Shown here piece after piece: positions 55,806 to 64,000 of a DNA stretch of 64,000 nt. Positions within the stretch are counted from its first letter, which is position 1, and every line of letters starts with the position of its first letter. This DNA is from Ctenosaura bakeri. Its lineage: Eukaryota; Chordata; Lepidosauria; Squamata; Iguanidae. The translations under genes were made by a program, and so were the position numbers. The DNA lies in assembly GCA_948474755.1 (NCBI GenBank), contig CAOLHI010000020.1:620001-684000 (forward strand), read 5' to 3'. The notes below the pieces were generated by a model. The model ran no database searches. It had not been told where the DNA came from and saw nothing but the letters and a program-made list of their open reading frames with translations.

Positions 55806-56149
55806 CTGTCACACAATTACAATCCTTCTGAAAAGCATCATAGAGATTCCTACTAATGGAGTTAGTGAGTGGCAATCACAGCAGCTACTTTTGTAATGTA
55901 CCTGGCTGGTTACTGTTGGAAACAGTATTGTACTAGAGAGACCTCAATCTAACACAGCAAGGCAGTTCTTGTTTTCTTATTGGCCTGTTCTAAAGCACCT
56001 TTGGGCTGCAAAGGGGAAATGGACCTCTCAAATATACAGGCTCTCAATAGTGATTACAGTGGGGGATGTGTCTGTCATCTCAAATCCCTGTTGTTCACAT
56101 ATATACATACATAAAATGTACACACAGATGTGTGTATGTCAGGGCTGGG

Positions 56150-56378
56150 CATCACCAGGAGCCCTGGTGGCACAGTGGTTAAATGCCAGTACTGCAAGCC
56201 ACAAGGTGGTGAGTTCGATCCTGCCCGGCTCCAAGGTTGACTCAGCCTTCCATCCTTTCGCAGGTCGGTAAAATGAGTACCCAGCTTGTTGGGGGCATGT
56301 ATAGAAATGTTTCGAAATACATGCTATTTGTAAGTTGTTTGCCGCCTCGATCCATATGGAGAGGCGGGATACAAATAA

Positions 56379-56440
<62 letters not shown>

Positions 56441-56450
56441 TGATGATGAT
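56150..56450 (+). mobile_element. tRNA-derived SINE (family 2) with L2-like tail and (TAA)n
   Basis: Head GGTGGCACAGTGGTTAAATG (A box), B box GGTGAGTTCGATCCTG, body GGTTGACTCAGCCTTCCATC and GGTCGGTAAAATGAGTACCC. The 3' part TTTGCCGCCTCGATCCATAT, AGGCGGGATACAAATAAA is the L2-type ending, so it was probably copied by an L2 LINE. Ends in about 59 bp of TAA repeats and then GAT repeats. Confidence 0.9.
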
Positions 56451-56457
56451 GATGATG
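56382..56457 (+). repeat. (TAA)n then (GAT)n microsatellite
   Basis: Long pure TAA array at the SINE tail, changing to GAT near 56438. It explains the poly-Ile / poly-Leu open frames on the minus strand. Confidence 0.95.
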
Positions 56458-56520
56458 TAGCTTTTAAACTGCCAAGTGGCCCCAATGTGGTTTTTGGGGT
56501 CCCCTGTACCCCGAAATAAA

Positions 56521-59284
56521 TAAATAAACAAATACACATTCTCTCTCTGTGTGCATCTGTATTAATGATGAGTTCCTAAAAGCATTAAAAAGTCTGAAGA
56601 ACTCTCTCTCTTAGTCAGTTTGGGAAAAGAGACTATTTGTCTCTGGGCATATGTTTGCATTTCATGTCTACATTTTTCTTATTTCCATGGATTAATGTTG
56701 ACTTTTTTTAAAAAAGAAAACAATTCTGGTTAGTGTGTACTTCTTCTCTAATTCATAAGTATTTCTTTTGAAATATGTGACCAGTATAGCAATATGAAGA
56801 AAGACTAAGGCTTAGTTTGTATTTTTGAATCTTAAAAATTATTTTTAAAAATGAAGCAAGATAAATATTTTCAGAAGTGAGCAATGTCAAGATTTAATAC
56901 ATCTCAGGAAGACCATTTAAACTCAATTGATTATTAGATTTAAAAACAAACGAATGAAATTCCAATACCTGAACTTATAAGGATGGAATCAGTTAAAATT
57001 TTGCTTCATTTTTGGTTATCAATTTCTCAGATATGTATTTTATCGATTGTAATATGCTCACTCACTTGCTCACTATTGTACAATAATCTAAAATTTTGAA
57101 TTCAATTCTAAGCAGCACTCAAATACTTTAAAGTATATAATGGGAGCTTATGCACTTCTCCATTTTATTTTCTTCTCACCTATCTGTGAACAATTTCTAC
57201 TGATTCATTGAGGTGCACAGCAATAAGTATTCAGCCAAGATATATTTGTCTTAGGCCAGGCAAACAGGGACCTATGTGGGTTACCTCTGACTGGGGCAGG
57301 ATGAAAGACTAGAAAGGCCTCCTAACGGTTTGGTGACATCTTCACTAATCCCTCTCTGTTTGGAAACAATTACAGAAATCACCTCAAATTACCTAAGTTT
57401 CCACAGCAACTTCTAAGAAGGTTTCTGTTTCAGAGCCAAAGTAAAATATTTTGTCATAATTCTGAATAACTCTATTGGGTTGAAGTCACTCAGGATCAGT
57501 TGAGTAATTTGGCTGGAAAATTCACTTATGAAAGTATGTCGCATGGAAGTATGACAAGATGTAATGAACTGACTTTTACAGGGTCACACAAATTTATGAG
57601 AAATGAGTTTATCTATAGAAACTGGTCGTAAAAGCTACAATGCAATCTTGGTTTTCAGAGGCTGTAAGCACTGGAACCAGAAAAGAAATAAAAACAAACA
57701 AGCAAACAAGCAAACAAAAAATAGAAGCCACATCATTTTCATGTCCTGTTTGTGAGTTTCCAAAAGCAAGCAGCCAGTTGTCCACCGGTCAGAAGCAAAA
57801 AGCTAGATTAGCTTGTATTTGTTCTGACTTAGCAACACTTAGCAACAGAATTTTTATGTTACTAGCTCAAGGTCCAGTGGAATCTCACCAACTAAGGGGA
57901 GGTGCATCACCCTAAAATGCAAAGGGAAGATTGCCACCTCCTGCTTCACCCACAAGACACCCACTTCAAGGCCAATCAAGCTTGATGGGTTTGTGAGAAA
58001 AGGAGAGAGTTAGCATCTTCCCATTTCACTCCCTCACTTTTTTCTTTGCATTTCCCAACTCTCCATCCCTCACTGAGGCCATTGCTTTAGGTAGAACAGG
58101 GAACAGGTCAAAGCCGGTTTGCCAAACCTGATCCTTTCTGTCCCCCCAAAACTGAAGAGCTTTATGAAGAAGGATGGAATGGTCACTTCCATGCCCTTTT
58201 AAAAAAAAAGCTGTATTCAGGACTGTGGCGGGTAAACAAAAAATGCTCTAAATATGAGTAGCTAGATGAGATACAGGATTTGCTCCCCTCTACTTGCAAT
58301 CTGCTTATTTTGTCCAACAAAACTTAATGAGAAATACTTAAATCAAGCTAGCCTTAGCTGGAGACATAAAGAACTGCTTGGGCTTCTTTTTCTTGATCAA
58401 ACTAACTAAAAATGTGACAGTGCTGAAAACTGGTTTCATATGTGTTGAAATAATTACATTCACTCAGTTCACTTCAGACCTTCAAGGCAAGCAGCAGGGT
58501 AACACTTTCTGCATTCCTAACTGAAAAAGATAACATGTATTTTTTTTCTTTAAGCAATTTTTTAGAACAGATATGAATTGTACTTTGGCTTTAAACACTG
58601 CAATTGTAGAGAAAACCTAGAGGTATATAGGTCTTGACTTCATTTAAATTAATATGCCACCCTAGAAGTAATTTGCTGAAAGTTAGACTTTTTTTTTCCA
58701 GCTTCAGATTGATTGATGTTAACTTCTACCATTCGTGTCCAGTAACATAGTCTACATGTGAAGGAGTGACTTGTGACTAATGCAAGATATACATTAAAAA
58801 ATTGGTGCACAATGTTCTACATTACTGCCTAGAGGGTACTCAAAAGCCAGAGTCTGTACACATCTTTGGAATCAGCATTGGTAGCTGACATGCCTGTTTG
58901 TGATGAACTTGAATATATTGCTCTGGACTACACTTCCATAGAGATATTACAAGGGTTTTATCTAATTACGATTTTTCTTGGAACAGTAAAAAAAATCCAT
59001 GCACATTTAGTGAATTGATTCTGTATGGCTTTCTTTAATGTGGCACCAATTTTCTTCCTTATTTCAGCTCAATGGTCTGGGTCTTCAAGAGTCCGTTTTC
59101 CATAACCATAAATACCTACCAAAAATCAATTAATTCTGCAAAAGCATCAGATAGCATTAGAGTTCTTTCTGAAGTTCAACTCAAATGAAACTCTGGGATG
59201 AATTTGGAGGTTCCTACTCTGACACAGCATACAATACCGGTGCACTCATGTTGTTTGGAAACAAGATAGGGAAATCCATGTTTC
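56521..59284. other. Intron 3, nothing recognised
   Basis: 2.8 kb without a recognised repeat or exon. A strong-looking acceptor at about 59067 on the plus strand was considered and rejected. Confidence 0.4.
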
Positions 59285-59395
59285 TCTTAATGCTTTTGTA
59301 CTGCAGCTGCTCTTAGTCCTAAACAGCATTGCCAGTGGTGAGAGATGATGGGAACTGTGGCCTACCAACATCTCAGGTGGTCTCCCACTCCAGTT
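59285..59395. repeat. Dispersed repeat D, diverged
   Basis: GCATTGCCAGTGGTGAGAGA, ATGATGGGAACTGTGGCCTA, CCAACATCTCAGGTGG. Confidence 0.5.
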
Positions 59396-59930
59396 TTAAA
59401 GTGATAACTGTAATCTAATATGGAAAAAATGATTGATCAGATTTTTAAAAAAATAGTGATAAATGGGGTGGGAGGTGTCACAGATGGTGAAATCATAGTT
59501 TCCTTTGACAGTTTTGAGAAAGCACTGGTAAAGAGCAGGCCTGGGGCTGTGTGCATTCTCCAAGGCTGTTGTTTTCTTAGTTATTTTTGGCAGTCTGTGA
59601 GACCCCTCCAGAGGACCACAGGGGCAGAAAATTGGCCCCCTGACTCCTGGTTTAAAGAATGCATACCCTAGTAAACAATCTAAGTCACACACTGAACCTT
59701 TTAGTCAGTTTCAGCAACCTAACAACTTGTCCAGAGTTCAGTGCTAGGTAGTGCGGATTGGAAGAGTGATGTGATCATTACACAGAGGTGTAAAGAAGCC
59801 AGCCAGCTTTGGATTCTTTCTTTTCTGGGTCACAGCTGGGAAACTGTGCACATTGAAATGGAGAAGAGCAAAAGGGGCGAGAAAGGATCTCAGGAGTAAA
59901 CTTTGATTCTCTCCCTATCAAAGAGTTCTA

Positions 59931-59983
59931 TCCACTTTCAACCTCCTATGGAATCCTGGGGTTTGCAGTTTAGGGAGGGGCCC
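59931..59983. mobile_element. MITE-A fragment
   Basis: TCCACTTTCAACCTCCTATG to TTGCAGTTTAGGGAGGGGCC; both ends of the element are missing. Confidence 0.85.
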
Positions 59984-60864
59984 TATTGTATTCCATCTAT
60001 TCCATCTGTTAATTCTGAAAATAAAATTAAGTCTATAGAATTATGTTTAAAATTAAGAAGATTATTTCAATCAAACTTGATAAATAATACATTCATATAA
60101 GAAATAGAAATAAAAAAGAACGTTACCATTTGCTTCTGATATTGCTATAGAAACTATTTACCATGTAGAGTATTACATTAACACTACAGAATAAGAATAA
60201 AAATTATATCATTTCATAACAAATCATAACATATCATATTTTAACATATAATATTATTGTCTTCTATAACACCAGTTATACATCTATACTTATTACTGAT
60301 ATTGTACCCTCTTTCCCTTTCAAATATGTAATCAAGCATTGCCAATCTTGCCTAAGATTTCCCAAATTCTTGTCATTTAATAATGTAGTTAATTTGTCCA
60401 TTTCCATCATGTCATAATCAGCCAATTGTCTTCTGAAGATGTTGTCCTTTCCATTTTTGTGCATATACGATTCTAGCCGAGGTGATCACATATAACAAAA
60501 TCATAGAGTATTTAATCAAAGAATGGTTTTCAATAATATTCAGCATATTTAAGAGGTAAAATTCAGGCTTCATCGGAAAACTGATTTTTAAAGACATTTG
60601 TAATTTCAAAACCAAACTAAGATTTGAAATGATAGAATGTTGTTTCTTCATTCAAATTTATAGGTGTAGGAAATACAGAAACCTCTTTAGATTGTTGCAT
60701 AAAAGAAGTCTATTAGAGCAGTTTCCCAATACCACTCATTTTTACTGTATTGAGAAGAAGAAAGCAACCACATAACAAATTACTGGCTTTAATTAAAAAT
60801 CTCACAAATTAAAGCAGAATGTTTATCCCAGATAAAAAAAGGGGGGGGAACCTTGTTTGCTTAC
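59984..60864. other. Intron 3, near exon 3
   Basis: Very AT-rich; no repeat named. The minus frame of 77 codons at 60418-60651 lacks splice context and motif. Confidence 0.4.
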
Positions 60865-60959
60865 TTTTTTTAGCCTGCCTCTGCTTGTAGAGTTATTAAC
60901 TTGCTGTTGTGGGAGAGTTCTTGCTGAAGTTGGGAGCAACGCAGACTTCATAGCAAACA
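60865..60959 (-). CDS. Unnamed minus-strand gene, exon 3 or first coding exon
   Basis: Acceptor TTTATTCTTCAG, donor AAAAAA|GTAAGC. Open in the frame TG/TTT/GCT/ATG: FAMKSALLPTSARTLPQQ, then QVNNSTSRGRLKK, ending in phase 0 as exon 4 needs. The in-frame ATG three codons in could start a protein of its own, or the exon could continue from exon 2 if the weak internal donor at 61448-61449 is used (phase 1). Confidence 0.6.
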
Positions 60960-61393
60960 CTGAAGAATAAAGACACAAAGTTTGCATAAATTCTGTCTGT
61001 GTGTGTGTACATGTGAACAGAAAAAGATTTGTTTGCTGCAGAATCTTTAGTATATATTTGCACTAAATCCAAGATTTCCCAAAGCCATTGCTTCTTCACA
61101 GCACACAACATCTAGAGGGGGTATCTTTAGACCTCACAGGTGCAAGGCAAGTACCTAACTCTTCCATTACATGCCAGTTTTCTTCTTCAGTTCCCCCATC
61201 AGTTGGGATACTAGTCTGGATTCCCAATCAGAAACAAAAACTGTTGAGGGGGAAAGTTGTCAGTTTAAAGAACAGAATTGTGCATGAGGTGATATTACAA
61301 GGACTTGCATGAACCTGTTCCCAAATCTGTATAAGCTTTGTACCGTTTTCTATGGAAATAGACTGTAATAGTAGTGAATTTATCTGCAGATAC

Positions 61394-61537
61394 TCAGCTT
61401 TTTGCTTTTATATCTGGAAGCTTTTCTCTGAGACTGGAAGCATCAATACCCTCCTGGGCAATTTTCCAAAAGTCTTCATAATCTTGTTGGTTCTTTATAA
61501 TTCCGAGTTTAGTTAATTCATTCTGCAAACCAATGAT
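61394..61537 (-). CDS. Coding exon 2, ends in an in-frame TGA
   Basis: Acceptor CTTCTTTGTTAAG; 47 codons in phase 0 from exon 1: IIGLQNELTKLGIIKNQQ, DYEDFWKIAQEGIDASSL, REKLPDIKAKS, then TGA followed directly by GTATCT. It looks coding and helix-rich. Either this is the last exon of a gene lying to the right, or the exon is cut at an internal donor (61450|GTATTG), which would link in phase to exon 3. I cannot decide from sequence alone. Confidence 0.65.
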   Translation of the reverse strand: MIGLQNELTKLGIIKNQQDYEDFWKIAQEGIDASSLREKLPDIKAKS

Positions 61538-62278
61538 CTTAACAAAGAAGAAAGTTGGAGAAAAAAATGAAAGAGAGCATGTGGAAATTTCATTATTGGT
61601 CAGCACACACCAAAACCAAACAAACATTGAATCCAAATATAACATGATTTATTTTATCAAGTGTCACGTCTTGTCTCATAGTAAATCTTATAGGTGCAGT
61701 GACACTTTCACTCTTCAATTTTCAACAAGAACAGTTGATCAGATGAGGTTTTGAAAGGGCTGTAAAAGAAATGGAAACATAATGCTAAAATAAGTTCTGA
61801 GAGCCCTGTTTCTCTCTAGTTTTCCTTATGGCTTATTGTATATACATCAGCTGAAAAGGAAAGCAGCGGAAGTGCACTCCTATACTGTCTGTGCCCAGCT
61901 CTCCTCTCCCAAATTAATGGACATCACATTGGTGATGACTGCAGCTCTTAGAGATTTACCACTAATATGTTAAGGTTAACATGACAGCAAATAACAACAA
62001 CAGTCTTATAGCTGTCAATTGCAGAACAGCTATTTACTAAGTGACTTCTGCATAAAGGCCAGTGCAAATAAATTTAAAATATTGTTTTTAAGCAGTAAAA
62101 CTGCTTTTAATTTTGTTCAGTATAAATATTATAATCTCTAGTCATAACACTATTCTATGCCATTTCATCCTATTAGAACTGCACTGGTTCAAAGAAAAGT
62201 TTATTTGCCAATAAACTCAGTATAACTGATTGTTCTATGGTAGTTTTAACCATATATCCCCTTAAAGTAGACACTTTA
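61538..62278. other. Intron 1, left part
   Basis: No exon or repeat recognised. Confidence 0.4.
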
Positions 62279-62458
62279 GGCCATTTCTGCATTGGACGGT
62301 TATAGCGCTATTATTCCACTTTCAACATCCTATGTAATCCTGGGGTTTGCACTTTAGGGAGGGGCTGACTGGCCCCTCCCTAAATTGGAGACCCCAGGAT
62401 TCCATAGGATATTGAAAATGGAATAATAGCACTATAACAGCCCAGTGCGGAAATGGCA
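62279..62458. mobile_element. Full-length MITE-A, 180 bp, in intron 1
   Basis: GGCCATTTCTGCATTGGACG to CCCAGTGCGGAAATGGCA; TTA at 62276-62278 and 62459-62461. Arms meet at GGGGCTGACTGGCCCC. Confidence 0.88.
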
Positions 62459-63705
62459 TTACAGACAAACAAAGAGAAAGATGTTATTAAATAGGAACTT
62501 AGAAAATAAGCCCTCATTAGGGTAAAGCCTTTCTTTCACTTTGTGAAAGAAAAAATAATAATTTTGCATCTTTGCTGATATCCCTACTTCATCTGCAACC
62601 AAAGAAAGGAAAAATGTTAATGAATGCAAGCCTCCTGCTACAGGCTTACATCACTCTCCTCTGAACATGGGAAGGTTTCTATTTTGGCTGCCACCATATG
62701 TCTACGATAAAAAACAACAACAATGACAACTCAACGATAGAGCCTAACATGTATAGCCAGAGAGGGAAACAGGCCTCTCAGATATCTGCCGTATCAACGT
62801 TTATTAAAGAGAACATGCATCCCTAAAGATACCATGTCATGAATGTAATGTATCAGACCTCTTTTGAATTGAAAGTACTATTTTCATGATTATGAAATGT
62901 TTTCCTATTGTATATCCAGAAGTGAAAATCTGCATTTGAGAAAGACCATAAAGATATGTAGATTAACACCTAGTTCCTGAGGTTAACAGGCATTTTCACA
63001 AAGAGCTGTGAGTAGCTGTTTAGGGTTTATTTGTAATTCAAAAATACTCAAAACGGATCTCCATAAGGACAAATTACTAAAAGAGATCTGCATATAACTC
63101 AGAGACTTGTTTACTCACTATATAAATTTGATATCTTCCAACAGCTGTCCATTACCCAGATTTAAATTAGTAGTTCAAACTTATTCTCTTGTGATTGAGG
63201 AGGTATGCTTCTCTTACTAATGCTACTAACGCTAATGTTTGTGGGGAGGTAAGTAGGAACTGTTCCAAGCTGCTGTTACTTTGGATCAATCACTCCTGAT
63301 AAGAAGCATAAGAAATTGGAAATCTATTTAAACCAGTTATTGAGCCTACTGTTCAAGTAAACAGAAGTCTTTAAATGTCAAAGTCTTTCAGCACAGATTC
63401 TAAGCCTTTCAGTGCTTAGTAATTAAAGGTACTTCCGGGCATTTAAGGAGGATCAGATTCCGACATGTTCTTTTTCTGAGTTACTGATAGTTGCAGACCT
63501 TTTCTACCACACAAGAGTGTCAGTGGTGGGCACCGAATCAGCCACTAAAACACAAAGGAGGTTGGCAGACTTTACTCCTACCCACTATGAGAGTTCTGGT
63601 GCCCCAGAGCAGTCCAAAAGGGCAACCACTTTTACTGGGATACTTCCTAGCATTTGAAGCATTTCCTAAAACAGTGACAAAAATGAACAGAGGCTGCCAT
63701 CTTAC
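62459..63705. other. Intron 1, right part
   Basis: No exon or repeat recognised. The same holds for 63793-64000 beyond exon 1. Confidence 0.4.
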
Positions 63706-63792
63706 CAAATAAATACGTGACTGTGGAATGGAGTCCAAGTATCTCATATCATGAGACAATTTGCAGAAAGGCACTTTATGACCAGGGAGACG
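63706..63792 (-). CDS. Coding exon 1 of the visible part of the minus-strand gene
   Basis: Acceptor TTCTTTCTTAAAAG, donor TTG|GTAAGA (strong). 29 codons: RLPGHKVPFCKLSHDMRY, LDSIPQSRIYL. Phase 0 on both sides, fitting exon 2. Because it opens with an acceptor, the gene must continue to the right beyond the window, including its start. Confidence 0.72.
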
Positions 63793-64000
63793 CTTTTAAG
63801 AAAGAAGATGAAATTTTGTTCAGTATTCCTCCCCTCAAAAAGCTGGGAAACAAAGCTCAAAACAAATGACAAGTAAACATTCAACCACAGGAAGCCATTA
63901 ACAACACTGGGCACCAATTAGGACTCAGCAGGTATCTCTAACACCGCCTGATGCTTTTGCTCCACCCCAAATGCTTTGACATAAGACCCACAAACCCAAG

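Noticed and set aside
56139..56537. 132-codon minus-strand frame with a poly-isoleucine run
   Set aside because: Translation of the (TAA)n tail and body of a SINE.
59025..59125. Possible exon at a strong-looking acceptor (plus TTCCTTATTTCAG; or minus TTGATTTTTGGTAG)
   Set aside because: Short open stretches exist on both strands, none has a donor or a phase that fits the minus-strand gene, and no family is recognised. Left as unsupported.

Overview
This window is vertebrate nuclear DNA, most likely from a squamate reptile (lizard). It carries CR1 LINE 3' ends with an ATTCTATG-type tail, 5S-rRNA-derived SINEs like the 5S-Sauria family, several tRNA-derived SINEs, L2-like LINE tails, hAT elements and many copies of a palindromic DNA element. 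No bacterial, plasmid or phage features were seen. Almost all long open frames are repeat-derived or chance frames; real coding sequence appears only as short exons with splice signals.

Left end (1-3,600): coding exon 1 of TBXT (Brachyury) lies on the minus strand at 2849-3054 with a good splice donor. Intron 1 runs leftwards off the window, so exons 2 onward are outside it. The sequence to the right of the ATG looks like the proximal promoter: two TCF/LEF-type motifs and two CCAAT boxes. Intron 1 holds a hairpin MITE 65 bp from the donor and, further in, a nest of MITE arms that looks like repeated insertion of the element into its own loop.

Middle (3,600-27,400): intergenic DNA upstream of TBXT with no gene recognised. 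It is full of nested mobile elements (SINE in MITE in CR1; MITE in hAT in 5S-SINE; hAT in MITE). The part left of about 15 kb is richer in GC and CpG, with unassigned CpG-rich patches at 7.5-8.05 kb and 13.9-14.7 kb.

Right (27,400-64,000): a split minus-strand gene found by reading splice sites and phases. Nine exons (60,959 down to 27,409) join in a consistent frame to about 300 codons ending in TAA. Two more exons further right (61,537 and 63,792) are coding in the same orientation, but the second of them runs into an in-frame TGA, so their link to the other nine is uncertain. The protein has a charged, coiled-coil-like part; I do not recognise it and give no symbol. In mammals the genes beside TBXT are PRR18, SFT2D1 and PDE10A; nothing like the small SFT2D1 membrane protein is seen here. 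The large introns contain CR1, SINEs, MITEs, a 945-bp solo LTR with a 4-bp target duplication, a pogo/Tigger-like element, a GC-rich hAT-like element and a 75-bp purine/pyrimidine alternating tract.
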